Part shown: positions 51,696 through 61,180 of the stretch, in pieces | Layout of the letters: each line of letters starts with the position of its first letter | How positions within the stretch are numbered: position 1 is the stretch's first letter | DNA from: Niastella koreensis GR20-10 | GTDB taxonomy: Bacteria > Bacteroidota > Bacteroidia > Chitinophagales > Chitinophagaceae | Length of the DNA: 64,000 nt | Direction: 5' to 3' | Assembly (NCBI RefSeq): GCF_000246855.1 | Contig: NC_016609.1 | Location: 2,604,001-2,668,000, forward strand | Translations under genes and position numbers: made by a program | Notes under the pieces: generated by a model | Seen by the model: the letters and a program-made list of their open reading frames with translations, nothing else | Databases searched by the model: none | Told to the model about the DNA's origin: nothing

Positions 51696-53948
51696 ATGGT
51701 TATATTCAAACGCTACAAACCAGGCCTGGCCTGGTTATCTTTATTCCTGGGGTTTCAATCCGCTTCAGCCCAATTGCCAGCTCCCCGTCCCAAAATTGGG
51801 GTAACCTTAAGTGGCGGCGGCGCCAAAGGACTGGCGCATATTGGTATTTTAAAGGCCATTGACAGTGCCGGACTGAAAGTTGATTATATAACCGGCACCA
51901 GTATGGGCAGTATCATTGGCAGTTTGTACGCCATTGGTTACTCCGCCGACAGCATTGAAAAAATTACCCGTAGTATCGATTGGGACCTGCTGCTCAGTAA
52001 CTCGGTTTCGCTCCGCAGCATTTTCATGGAAGAAAAAGACGAGTACTCAAAATATGTAGTTGAATTGCCCTGGCAAAACAACAATTTCCGTTTGCCCAGC
52101 GGGTTGTTACAGGGGCAGGAATTGTGGTTGAAATTCTCTGAATTGTATTTCCCCGTTTACCGGCAAAAAAATTTTTCCCAATTCAGCATACCCTTTCGTT
52201 GTATCGGTACCGATGTAGGTACCGGCGAAGCCATCGTGATGAAAGATGGCGAGATCATTTCGGCCATCCGCAGCAGCATGGCCATTCCCTCGGTATTTAC
52301 GGCCATTGATTTTAAAGGCAAGCGTATGGTCGATGGCGGTATTGTGCGCAACTTTCCCGTTCGCGATGTAAAAGATATGGGCGCTAATATTGTCATTGGC
52401 AGTAACGTGGCCAGTGGCCTGCTGCCTTCTGAAAAAGTGCGCAATGCCTTACAGATCCTGTTACAGATCGCCTTTTTCCGCGAAGCCGAAGATGCCAAAA
52501 CCGAAGTGCCGCAATGTGATATTTATGTTCCCTTCAAGCTGCAGAAATACACCATGGGCAGTTTTGGTGAAGGCGGGGCCATTCTTGATTCCGGTATAGT
52601 GGAAGGACGTAAACTGTATCCCCGGTTTAAACAACTGGCCGATTCGCTGAATGCTATTTACGGACCCGCAGAGGTGCCCAAAAGCCGCTTGCCGCAGGAG
52701 AGCTCGGCGGTTATTTCTTCCTACGAGGTACATGGGGTGGAAAGAACCTCTTCGGAGTTCTTTGTGCATACCATGGACCTGATGTTGAATAAATCCTATA
52801 CGGCGCACAGACTCTCCAACATGGTGCGCCAGGCATATGGCACGCGGTACTACAGCCGCATTATCTATTCACTGGAACCACAGGCCGATGGTACCAACAA
52901 GATCATCTTTGAAGTAACGGAAAACCCGTTTACGTTTGCCAAGCTGGGCATCCATTACAACCGGTTTACGGGGATAGGCATCATTGGGAATATAACGGCC
53001 AGGAATTTTTTTATCACCAACTCCCGCAGCCTGGTCACGGTTAATATCGGCGAAAGTTTCCGCATCAGGGGCGAACACCTGCAATACCTTGGCCGCCTTA
53101 AAAACTATGCGCTGGTGGGAGAAGCCCAGTTCGACCGGTTTGATGTGAATTCGTACGATCAATACAAGCAGGATGGGTTATACAAACAAACTATTGCCAA
53201 GATTGGTGAAAAGTTTCAGTTCTCCCCTTCCCGCAGCTTTTCAATTGGCGCGGGTCACCGCTTTGAATGGGTGCATTACACGCCCAAAATAACCAAGAGC
53301 ATCGATCTGAAAGGCAGTAATAATTTTAATACGTTGTATACGTATGTGGCATATAATTCGCTCGACCGCGGCATTTATGCCCGCAAAGGCGTAAAGCTGT
53401 ATGGCGAAGCCGGCCGGGTACTGGGGCAGCACCCCGACCTTGAATTTTTGGTAAATGGCGAACCCCTGCCCGATTCGCTAAGCATCAGCACGCATCCCTA
53501 CTGGCGCACTACGCTGGATGTGGAAAGTTATATTCCCATCAGCAAACGCACTATCTTATTGCTGAACGGGCAGGGCGGCATCAACTTCAACTATACCCGC
53601 AATGCCCTGAATGAATTTGCCATTGGAGGGTTAACAAAAGTATTCCGCAACCAGATCACCTTTGCCGGGTTACAGGAAGGAACGCTGTATGCGCCTACCG
53701 TGGCTATGTTACAGGGCGGTGTGCGGGTAAACTTATTTACCAATAACTACGTCATTGGCAAGGCCAATGTATTGTTCACCAATTTTATCAGCAAAAGTGA
53801 TTTCTTCAAGAACAATCCCAGTTTTATGTCGGGTTATTCATTGACCTATTCCTACAATTTTGCATTGGGCCCGCTTGATATCAGTACCATGTACTGCGAT
53901 CAAACCGGCAAGCTGCAATGGTATATCAACCTTGGTATTCCCTTCTAA
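51696..53948 (+). CDS. Patatin-like phospholipase with C-terminal Omp85-type barrel (PlpD-like)
   Basis: 750 residues from the ATG at 51696, with a signal peptide (VIFKRYKPGLAWLSLFLGFQSASAQ). The patatin domain has GVTLSGGGAKGLAHIG as oxyanion hole, GTSMGS with Ser69 as nucleophile and VDGGIVRNFPV with the catalytic Asp. A POTRA-like segment follows (about 330-410), then a barrel (about 415-750, ending in the aromatic-rich NLGIPF). This matches the type Vd autotransporter PlpD layout, a secreted or surface phospholipase. It overlaps the convergent hutG gene by 23 bases. Confidence 0.9.
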   Translation: MVIFKRYKPGLAWLSLFLGFQSASAQLPAPRPKIGVTLSGGGAKGLAHIGILKAIDSAGLKVDYITGTSMGSIIGSLYAIGYSADSIEKITRSIDWDLLLSNSVSLRSIFMEEKDEYSKYVVELPWQNNNFRLPSGLLQGQELWLKFSELYFPVYRQKNFSQFSIPFRCIGTDVGTGEAIVMKDGEIISAIRSSMAIPSVFTAIDFKGKRMVDGGIVRNFPVRDVKDMGANIVIGSNVASGLLPSEKVRNALQILLQIAFFREAEDAKTEVPQCDIYVPFKLQKYTMGSFGEGGAILDSGIVEGRKLYPRFKQLADSLNAIYGPAEVPKSRLPQESSAVISSYEVHGVERTSSEFFVHTMDLMLNKSYTAHRLSNMVRQAYGTRYYSRIIYSLEPQADGTNKIIFEVTENPFTFAKLGIHYNRFTGIGIIGNITARNFFITNSRSLVTVNIGESFRIRGEHLQYLGRLKNYALVGEAQFDRFDVNSYDQYKQDGLYKQTIAKIGEKFQFSPSRSFSIGAGHRFEWVHYTPKITKSIDLKGSNNFNTLYTYVAYNSLDRGIYARKGVKLYGEAGRVLGQHPDLEFLVNGEPLPDSLSISTHPYWRTTLDVESYIPISKRTILLLNGQGGINFNYTRNALNEFAIGGLTKVFRNQITFAGLQEGTLYAPTVAMLQGGVRVNLFTNNYVIGKANVLFTNFISKSDFFKNNPSFMSGYSLTYSYNFALGPLDISTMYCDQTGKLQWYINLGIPF

Positions 53949-55020
53949 GTAAGGGTTGTTCCTCCTCCATTTCTTCGTGTGCTTTTATAAAATCACTCAC
54001 GAGGTAGCTGATTAATTTACCGGTAGTCTCATCGCTGCGGCCATCAGCCAGGCGGGTAGCGCCTTCACAAATATGTAAATAAGCTACCTGGCTTTCTCTT
54101 GCAGCCAGTGTTATGTACTGGCGGGCGTGCAGGGCTGAAATACCCGAAGGCGTCATGGCGCTTGACAGCGTATTTTCAATGCAATCCATGTCCAGCTCAA
54201 TACCGGTATAATTATCTTCGGTAAAATTGGTGGCGTGGGCTATGGCCTGAATGAAATTCCTTTTCTCCAGGATGAAGATATCTTCGTATGTAATGAAGTC
54301 CAAAAAGGGATTGTTTACAATATCGAGCCATACGTTTTGCGGCAGATAGTTTTCGTGTAAACCAACCACGCAATACTTCTGTAAATAACCATCTTCTTCG
54401 GCATAACGGAACCCATTGCCGCTGTGCCGCCCTTCGGATGGGCGGAAATCGGAATGCGCATCGAGGTTAATGCAGTTTATTTGCGCCAGGGGTAAAACGC
54501 CCGCTTTGTGCAGCCCCTTGGCTGCCCCTTTTATCAATGGATAGGCGTTATTATGGCCACCGCCAATGGCAACGGGTATTTTACCATTCGAAGTAATGAT
54601 CTTGGTCAACTCCTCCACTTCATCATCGATGGTGATCACCGCATGGCGGTACGCATCTATCTTTTCTTCATACCCATAGGCATTTTGTTCTATCACTTCA
54701 CTGAGATCGCTGAAATTAAACTGACCCAGCAGGATGATCTCTTCCCCGTTCAAAAAGTCATTGCTCTGCAGGTTCAGAAAAGCAGACAGGAATGGCGTCC
54801 ATACAGAATCGGCGCCGCCGGTACCATGATTGGCGCGAATGCCAATATCTTCCGGAATTCCAAACACTACGTACTTTGCCGTCGATTGCTGCAGGGCTGT
54901 TTCCAGGGTATTTTTATCGGGCACAACGTGCACACTTTCACCCAGTTTGGTTTCAAACCGCCGGATCCGGGTAAGATTCAACACATCGTGCTTGCTGTAG
55001 AATTTGAAATGTTTGATCAT
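53926..55020 (-). CDS. hutG: Formimidoylglutamase (arginase fold)
   Basis: 364 residues, with the binuclear manganese site of the ureohydrolase family. IGGGHNNAYPLIKG (His ligand), INLDAHSDFRPSEGRHSGNG (two Asp and a His) and ELDMDCIENTLSSAMTPSG (two Asp) are the ligand blocks. The rest fits Bacteroidota HutG, which splits N-formimino-glutamate to glutamate and formamide. An agmatinase is the main alternative, but hutI, hutU and hutH are nearby on the same strand and the nearest decarboxylase is 16 kb away. Confidence 0.85.
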   Translation of the reverse strand: MIKHFKFYSKHDVLNLTRIRRFETKLGESVHVVPDKNTLETALQQSTAKYVVFGIPEDIGIRANHGTGGADSVWTPFLSAFLNLQSNDFLNGEEIILLGQFNFSDLSEVIEQNAYGYEEKIDAYRHAVITIDDEVEELTKIITSNGKIPVAIGGGHNNAYPLIKGAAKGLHKAGVLPLAQINCINLDAHSDFRPSEGRHSGNGFRYAEEDGYLQKYCVVGLHENYLPQNVWLDIVNNPFLDFITYEDIFILEKRNFIQAIAHATNFTEDNYTGIELDMDCIENTLSSAMTPSGISALHARQYITLAARESQVAYLHICEGATRLADGRSDETTGKLISYLVSDFIKAHEEMEEEQPLLRREYQG

Positions 55021-55095
55021 ATAGCTGAAGTTTGAAATATGGTTAATTAATGCTATTATGCTGTTGCTGTTTTTTCTGTCTTGCCCGCCAAAGCT

Positions 55096-57120
55096 TTAGC
55101 GTAGGAGGGCCGATCTGCGCTTGCGTGGCCTGATAAAATCAAGCGGATGACTGCGGAAATACTTCCAGAGTATCTTTAAAAAGCCGGGATAATCCTTTAA
55201 ATGAATACCTCTCGACCGTACCGCTACAAAAAATGCCAGTGAAAAGCTAACCAAAAAATTCAGGAACCCGATGCCTAGTACCCCGGCCACCACATTGGCC
55301 AGGTACCGGTAATTCATATGCTGCCAGCCAATTCCATAAGCGCCCAGGGAAGTGTTGGCGGCCGAAATGGTAATATGTCTGATATCGAAAGGTATACCAA
55401 ATATCTTTCCCATGATGCCGGCCATACCAAGAAAAAAACCTAATGAAATGTTACCGGCTAAACTGCCCCCGTGCGAAGTCACATAATCTGCTATTTTCTG
55501 TAGCCGGCGGGGCGGTATGGAGATGCGCAAAACGGGGTGTTCGGTAAGCCGTTTATCAATACGGCCGTAATTTATTTTGTTTTGCACGTAGCCCGCTATA
55601 ATTCCACTCAGAAAAAGAAAGAACCCCGTATTGCAGGCGTATAACAAAGAAAGGCTTTGCCAGGGATGCTGGTCCTGTAATAACTGTGCCGCCTTTTCGC
55701 GGCCTACCAGCGGATGCCCCATTGCCCAATCGTACAGCCAGGCCAGTAAATAAGTTACGGGAAATACAATAATGAGGTTACCGATAAAAGAGGCGATCTG
55801 GCTGCGGCTTACTTTTGATACCGTAACTGCCAGGTTGTATAAATTAGGCGGGTCGTCCTGCTTGCGCGTATCTAACGAACTGGCCACTGCGCTGGCGGTA
55901 AAGGCCGGTTGTTTGGTGGCCAGGGTTGACCCGGTTTCTTCAATGGCTACAAACCCCACGCTGTAATTAACGCTGTAAACAAAGCCATGCCAGAAGGGAG
56001 CTATCTGCAGCAGTCCCAACAGGTTTTTAAAAATGGCTACAAAACAAATGATAAGGCCGCCCCACATGGCGCTGCCGATCATTTGAAAATACTCCAGTGG
56101 CGAGGCCGTAATATATTTACTTCCCTTCCTGCCCTTGTGCTCGGCAATCTGGTAAGCCAGATAGCCGGTTGTTTGGGATAGAAATTCCCTGATACTGTTT
56201 TTCCTGTTCTCATTGCGGATCACTGTAATGAACATATTGGCAAAGCGGGCCATATTCAGCTTTTCTTCGGCTTCGGCAATGTCAAGCAGCAGGGTCATGC
56301 GGTTCAGCTTCTGCTCCAGCTGGTACAGGATAAAAGTTTGCGATAGGCTGGTGCCTTTATCGGCCGTTTCGTCGCGGAGCAACTGCACCAGTTCCCCGCA
56401 TGTAACTAATACCCCGCTCAACTGCGTGGCCAGGTCCTGTATAGACTCAGGGCCCAGGTTTTCGCGCAGGATGCGTTCTTTTATCTGGTACACCAGGTAT
56501 TGTTGAACCGAAAACGGATTGTTAGGCGGTTGCCATTGCGCCGGTATATGCTGAATTATTTCATTTTCCCAACCCAGCTGGGCTACCCGGGCGCTCAGGA
56601 TCTGTAAGGAAACAACCGCCTGCCTGATAATGATGGGGTTGCTGCCTGAAAATGAAATGCCGATCAGTTCAAAGAAACGCATCCATTTATCGCGCCCTAA
56701 TTGCTCCACCCATTCATAATCGGTATGTTTAAAAAAGATGCGGTTCAACAGGTACAGGAAATCGTTGGGGTCCTGTGCGGCTGGTAATAATTTATGTTTT
56801 AAGCGCGCATACAATTCACGGCCTGCCCCCCGCGAAATGGTGATCCCGCTTTCAGTAAGCATGGGTACCAGGTTGCTGTTGATCAGCTGCGCCATAATAG
56901 CGGTGCGCAGGTTGTTCAGCACTTCAGGGTGCAGGTGCACAAAGGCTATCGTTTCTGCAAACTTCCTGTGTACGTTCTCAAACTCAGAAATACGCGGGCG
57001 GATCATGGCCACAAAAGCCACCAGGTAATCGAGGGCCTCTTCCCGGTCCTTGATGGAAACGGAATGGCCCTGCGCCAGGAATTCCTTTACCAGATTTTCT
57101 TTTTTCTTTCTTTTAAACAT
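55096..57120 (-). CDS. PF10136 'site-specific recombinase' family membrane protein
   Basis: 674 residues. The N-terminal 330 residues are soluble and helical (RPRISEFENVHRKFAETIAF, LYLLNRIFFKHTDYEWV). From about residue 340 there are eight or so transmembrane segments (MIGSAMWGGLIICFVAIFKNLLGL; GNLIIVFPVTYLLAWLYDW; FFLFLSGIIAGYVQNKI). This is the family named after Neisseria Gcr, but the many transmembrane helices and lack of a DDE, serine or tyrosine-recombinase motif argue against a recombinase. It lies between hutI and hutG. Confidence 0.75.
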   Translation of the reverse strand: MFKRKKKENLVKEFLAQGHSVSIKDREEALDYLVAFVAMIRPRISEFENVHRKFAETIAFVHLHPEVLNNLRTAIMAQLINSNLVPMLTESGITISRGAGRELYARLKHKLLPAAQDPNDFLYLLNRIFFKHTDYEWVEQLGRDKWMRFFELIGISFSGSNPIIIRQAVVSLQILSARVAQLGWENEIIQHIPAQWQPPNNPFSVQQYLVYQIKERILRENLGPESIQDLATQLSGVLVTCGELVQLLRDETADKGTSLSQTFILYQLEQKLNRMTLLLDIAEAEEKLNMARFANMFITVIRNENRKNSIREFLSQTTGYLAYQIAEHKGRKGSKYITASPLEYFQMIGSAMWGGLIICFVAIFKNLLGLLQIAPFWHGFVYSVNYSVGFVAIEETGSTLATKQPAFTASAVASSLDTRKQDDPPNLYNLAVTVSKVSRSQIASFIGNLIIVFPVTYLLAWLYDWAMGHPLVGREKAAQLLQDQHPWQSLSLLYACNTGFFLFLSGIIAGYVQNKINYGRIDKRLTEHPVLRISIPPRRLQKIADYVTSHGGSLAGNISLGFFLGMAGIMGKIFGIPFDIRHITISAANTSLGAYGIGWQHMNYRYLANVVAGVLGIGFLNFLVSFSLAFFVAVRSRGIHLKDYPGFLKILWKYFRSHPLDFIRPRKRRSALLR

Positions 57121-57146
57121 CTTTAATCGTCAATGGTCTTCTGCTT

Positions 57147-57236
57147 TAACATTCAACATTGGATATTCAATATTTTGTATGCTGCCTTTCACTTTTTCAT
57201 TTCTAATTCTTCATTTCTCATTTTTAATTTCCTACT
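57147..57236. repeat. 3' word-repeat element, ATTCAACATTGGATATTC family
   Basis: AACATTCAACATTGGATATTC words then TTTCATTTCTAATTCTTCATTTC words with a TTTTGTATGCTG centre, running into the hutI stop codon. The arms pair only weakly here. Confidence 0.5.
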
Positions 57237-58470
57237 GGCCTTTGATCATTACGCGCTCAATTAAATTTGAGCCAAACGAATAAGGGAGATATGCCAGTGA
57301 CGGTACCTGTTTGGTAAGTATGATGTTTGCTTTTTTTCCTATAGAAATACTACCCAGTTCATTGGCGCATTCCATGGCCCAGGCGCCGTTTAGCGTGGCG
57401 GCATTGATCGCTTCTTCAGGCAGCATTTTCATTTGAATACAACTCATATTCACCACTACATTCATATTGCCGCTTGGGGAAGAACCTGGATTGAAATCGG
57501 TAGCCAGCGCAATGGCGCACCCGGCATCTATAAGGGCGCGGGCCGGTTGAAACGGCATTCTTAAAAAGAACGCGGCGGTTGGCAGCAAAGTTCCGATGGT
57601 ATCAGCGCCGGCCAGCGCTTGTATCGCCGCTTCATCCATGGTTTCCAGGTGATCTACGCTTACAGCGCCCAGGGCTACCCCGGTTTGCACGCCGCCCGAT
57701 AAATTCAACTGGTTGGCATGGATCTTTGGTTTTAATCCATACTGCATACCGGCTTTACAGATCAATGCTGTTTCTTCCGGGGAGAAGAAACCTGTTTCGC
57801 AAAACACATCAATATAATCGGCCAATTGTTCCCGCCCAATAACAGGCAGCATCTCCTGTATAATGAGGTCGATGTATCCCTGGTGATTTTCTTTATACGC
57901 CATCGGGTACGTATGTGCGCCCAGGAAAGTAGCTTTGATGGTAACGGTGCTCCGTTCGCGTAATCGCTTTATCACGCGCAGCATTTTCAATTCTCCGTCA
58001 ACGGTAAGACCGTACCCGCTTTTTATTTCAATAGCGCCGGTGCCCAGTTTTTTCAGCTCTTCTAATCGCGCCCACGCCAGGTTGAACAACTCGTCTTCTG
58101 AAGCTTCATTTAATTTACGGGCCGAATTCAGGATGCCCCCACCCTTTGCTGCAATTTCCGCGTAGCTGAGCCCTTTTAATTTATCAATGAATTCATTTTC
58201 CCGGCTTGCGGCAAACACCAGGTGGGTATGACTGTCGCACCAGGCAGGTAATACCATTTTTCCGGTGGCGTCAATCTTATCTGCCGGCAGGGCGCGATTG
58301 ATTGTTGCCAGTTCGTCCATAGCGCCATAAGCAACTATGGTATCATCTTCTATCAATAAATATGCGTTGTGTATACATGGAAGATCTGCCAGTTCTTTTC
58401 CCCGCAATACGGGCCATTTTTCCCGTACGTTTACGAGTTGCTTGATATTGGTAATAAGTGTTGCGGCCAT
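57232..58470 (-). CDS. hutI: Imidazolonepropionase
   Basis: 412 residues, amidohydrolase fold. CDSHTHLVFAASRENEF has the metal-binding His pair and the active-site Arg/Glu region, KIHANQLN the third His, and ALATDFNPGSSPSGN the catalytic Asp. GAIEIKSGYGLTVDGELKMLR is the family-specific block. It opens the imidazolone ring to N-formimino-glutamate. It lies downstream of a trehalose synthase/phosphatase gene and its terminator, so it probably has its own promoter. Confidence 0.97.
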   Translation of the reverse strand: MAATLITNIKQLVNVREKWPVLRGKELADLPCIHNAYLLIEDDTIVAYGAMDELATINRALPADKIDATGKMVLPAWCDSHTHLVFAASRENEFIDKLKGLSYAEIAAKGGGILNSARKLNEASEDELFNLAWARLEELKKLGTGAIEIKSGYGLTVDGELKMLRVIKRLRERSTVTIKATFLGAHTYPMAYKENHQGYIDLIIQEMLPVIGREQLADYIDVFCETGFFSPEETALICKAGMQYGLKPKIHANQLNLSGGVQTGVALGAVSVDHLETMDEAAIQALAGADTIGTLLPTAAFFLRMPFQPARALIDAGCAIALATDFNPGSSPSGNMNVVVNMSCIQMKMLPEEAINAATLNGAWAMECANELGSISIGKKANIILTKQVPSLAYLPYSFGSNLIERVMIKGQ

Positions 58471-58508
58471 TTAGTGAAGATAGGCTAATTTGAAAATCTG
58501 CAAATGAA

Positions 58509-58554
58509 AAAGCCCGGAAGCAGTCCTGCTTTGCGGTAACTGCTCACGGGCTTT
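58509..58554 (-). terminator. Terminator of the trehalose synthase/phosphatase gene
   Basis: AAAGCCCG and CGGGCTTT enclose a second stem AGCAGT/ACTGCT; on the minus strand TTTTTC follows. It lies 18 bases past the stop. Confidence 0.75.
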
Positions 58555-58571
58555 CCGTTGGACAATTCAAT

Positions 58572-60833
58572 TTACATCCTTAGCCTGGTGTCCTGAGCGG
58601 AGTCGAAGGATGCATATTGATTTTTTATGACCGGTTGCATGAGCTTTTTCAACAACTGCAACACTTTTATTTGTGAGAAAACAGTGTATTGCGCCGCAGT
58701 GGATCCATTGCTTACTTTTATACTATAAGCCCGTTCGCCCAGCGCTTTAAACATGTCTTCATCGGTGGTATCATCGCCAATGCACAACACAAAATCGGGT
58801 TGCATATCGTTCACTATTTTCAACGCCATAATGCCTTTATCAAAGCCCGACATGCGTACTTCCACTACTTTGTTGCCATCCACTACCTGCAGCATGGTGT
58901 TTTGTAACAGCTGCGAAAGATTATTGATCAATTCCCTCGACCGGGTAAAACCCAGTTCGGGATGCGTATTACGATAGTGCCAGGCCAGCGTATTGGTTTT
59001 TTCTTCAATAAAAGAACCCACGCAGTGAGTAACGAAGAGCTGCATAATAGGCCTGATCTCGTTCTTCCATTGATCGGGAATAGATACTGCCTGCTGCCAC
59101 TGATCGCCTTTGGGTTTATAGCTGGCTCCATGTTCTGCAACCAGCATCATCGGCAGATCGCCCAGCCATTTTTCCAGGGTATAGGCTTCGCGGCCGCTGA
59201 TGATAACTGCATTGTTTTTAGGGTCTGATGATAACCCGCCTAAGATGCTTCGCAGTTCTTCATTGGGTTTTGCTTCTGAAGGTATGCGGGCATACGGAAC
59301 CAGGGTACCGTCATAATCCAGTAACAGGCAACGGCTATTTGCCATCTGGTAGTGCAAATGAATCTGGGCAATCACCCGTTCATCGAGCACTTTTACCTGT
59401 TGTTTCAACTGCTCCTGTTTTACATTCGCCAGTTGGTCGAGAAAATCGCTTACCCATTTTATAACATCGTAGTCCGATAAGCGCTGTTGCATCAGGAACA
59501 TGCGGTGCTCCTGTTCTTCTTCGGGCATGGTCAATGCCCGGTTAATTGCTTTCGACACCTCAATAGTGTCTGTGGGATTTACCAACAGGGCCTCATTCAG
59601 TTCGTTGGCAGCCCCGGCCAGTTCACTCAGGATCAAAACGCCTTTCCGGCCCGAACAGCTGGCTACGTATTCTTTGGCAACGAGGTTCATGCCATCGCGC
59701 AAAGGTGTTATCAAAGCTACATCGGCTGCTTTGTACAAAGCAGCCAGTTCGTTGAACGGAAGATGGGTGTATCGGTATATGATGGGTTGCCAGGTAATGG
59801 TGGATACTTTACCATTAATGGTGCCTATCTTTTGTTCTATTTGTTGTTTACGTTCGGTGTATGCCTGAATATCATCCCGTGAAGGAACAATGTTCAGGAT
59901 GAACACTACTTTCTCCCGCCACTCGGGATAATTGTCCAGGAAATGCTCGAACGCGTTCAGGCGGTCCATCAATCCTTTGGTATAATCCAATCTGTCTACC
60001 GAGAAAATGATCTTCTTACCTTCAAAATTCTTCTTTATCTCGTTGTAGTATTGTTTTGTTTCCGGATCGTTACAGGCCTTGTTGAATTTTTTATAGTCGA
60101 TACTGATCGGGAACAGATCGGCTTTTATTAACCGGTCCTGGTATTGCATGCTGTGAAATGAACTATCCACACCCAGGATCATTTTAGCCGATTGCAAAAA
60201 GTGTTGCGCGTAATCGTGGGTGTGAAAACCAATGAGGTCACTGCCCAGTACGCCCTTCACCAGGGATGTTTTCCATTCGGCCGGTAAGGTCCTGAACAAT
60301 TCGTATGAGGGAAAAGGAATATGCAAAAAGAAACCAATGGTGGCATCCGCTTTCTCCGCCCGGATCAATTCGGGCAGCATAAGCAGCTGATAATCGTGGA
60401 TCCAAATGGTGTCATCGGGTTGTAAAAGCGGAATCAGCTTATCGGCAAACGCCCGGTTCACTTTTACATAGGCATCAAAATAATGCACGTTCGATTCTAC
60501 CAGGTTTGGAAAATAATGGAACAGGGGCCATAATACCGAATTGGAAAATCCGTTATAGTAGTCCTTGTACAGGAGCTTATTTAAAAAGAGCGGAACAATT
60601 TGAAAATCACGCCCTGAAAGTTTTTCCTCGACTACGCTCCATTCATTTTGGGGAAAATCTGCCACACCTAACCACAGCTTCTCTGTAAATCCTCTGTTTT
60701 TAGAACTATCACTTTCAAAATAACTTTTAATAGCCGATACCAGTCCTCCCGAGCTTTGCCGCAGGTTAAGCTGATCTCCCTCATGATCAATAGAGAAAGG
60801 TAGCCTGTTAGATATTATAATCAATCGTCCCAT
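58572..60833 (-). CDS. Fused trehalose-6-phosphate synthase/phosphatase
   Basis: 753 residues. The N-terminal two thirds is OtsA (GT20): MGRLIIISNRLPFSI, IWIHDYQLLMLP, FFLHIPFPSYELFRTLP and DGMNLVAKEYVA. From about residue 505 comes OtsB, a HAD phosphatase: LLLDYDGTLVPYA (nucleophile Asp), VIISGREAYTLEKWL and LCIGDDTTDEDMF. It makes trehalose from UDP-glucose (or a related donor) and glucose-6-phosphate in one polypeptide, a known arrangement. Trehalose serves as stress protectant. It sits between hutU and hutI without an evident pathway link. A 9-residue tail after ASF (DSAQDTRLRM) is low-complexity. Confidence 0.95.
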   Translation of the reverse strand: MGRLIIISNRLPFSIDHEGDQLNLRQSSGGLVSAIKSYFESDSSKNRGFTEKLWLGVADFPQNEWSVVEEKLSGRDFQIVPLFLNKLLYKDYYNGFSNSVLWPLFHYFPNLVESNVHYFDAYVKVNRAFADKLIPLLQPDDTIWIHDYQLLMLPELIRAEKADATIGFFLHIPFPSYELFRTLPAEWKTSLVKGVLGSDLIGFHTHDYAQHFLQSAKMILGVDSSFHSMQYQDRLIKADLFPISIDYKKFNKACNDPETKQYYNEIKKNFEGKKIIFSVDRLDYTKGLMDRLNAFEHFLDNYPEWREKVVFILNIVPSRDDIQAYTERKQQIEQKIGTINGKVSTITWQPIIYRYTHLPFNELAALYKAADVALITPLRDGMNLVAKEYVASCSGRKGVLILSELAGAANELNEALLVNPTDTIEVSKAINRALTMPEEEQEHRMFLMQQRLSDYDVIKWVSDFLDQLANVKQEQLKQQVKVLDERVIAQIHLHYQMANSRCLLLDYDGTLVPYARIPSEAKPNEELRSILGGLSSDPKNNAVIISGREAYTLEKWLGDLPMMLVAEHGASYKPKGDQWQQAVSIPDQWKNEIRPIMQLFVTHCVGSFIEEKTNTLAWHYRNTHPELGFTRSRELINNLSQLLQNTMLQVVDGNKVVEVRMSGFDKGIMALKIVNDMQPDFVLCIGDDTTDEDMFKALGERAYSIKVSNGSTAAQYTVFSQIKVLQLLKKLMQPVIKNQYASFDSAQDTRLRM

Positions 60834-61180
60834 AAAAAAAAACAGTAAACCAATTAATAATAAAGGCTTCTGCCACGTACAAATGTGTCAGGCCTCGTTA
60901 CATGGTTTATTATCAATGAAATTATGGTGCCAATAGAGGAGAAAACTGCGATTAACCGGCTGTTTTATAGGGATTGTAACTTGATTTTAATGTGGATCTT
61001 AGAGAAAGCTTAAAGCCAAAAGGCGAAAGCTCAAAGCCCAAAGGTGAAAGCTTAAATTGTATTTGCTTTGGCCTTTGACCTTTAGGCTTTATCCTGAAGC
61101 TAATAACAGAAGGTATATAAAAAGAAAAAGAGACAAAGATTTGCATCCTTATCTCCCTTAATGTTGTATGTTCTTTGGCC
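60834..61180. other. 347-base spacer upstream of the trehalose gene
   Basis: Holds a word repeat (61004-61100) and, near the trehalose gene, an imperfect stem AGGCCTGACACA...TGGCAGAAGCCT (about 60868-60898). No coding frame is supported; no clear promoter was recognised. Confidence 0.5.
61004..61100. repeat. 3' word-repeat element, AAAGCTTAAAGCC family
   Basis: GAAAGCTTAAAGCCAAAAGGC words left, TGTATTT at 61058-61064, then TTTGGCCTTTGACC and TTTAGGCTTTATCC words right. It lies 80 bases past the stop of the small secreted-protein gene. Same word family as at 21640-21782 and 32320-32509. Confidence 0.65.

Noticed and set aside
53926-55020. Agmatinase working with the arginine decarboxylase at 37134
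   Set aside because: Co-directional hutI, hutU and hutH nearby and overall similarity to Bacteroidota formimidoylglutamase favour HutG; the motifs alone do not separate the two.
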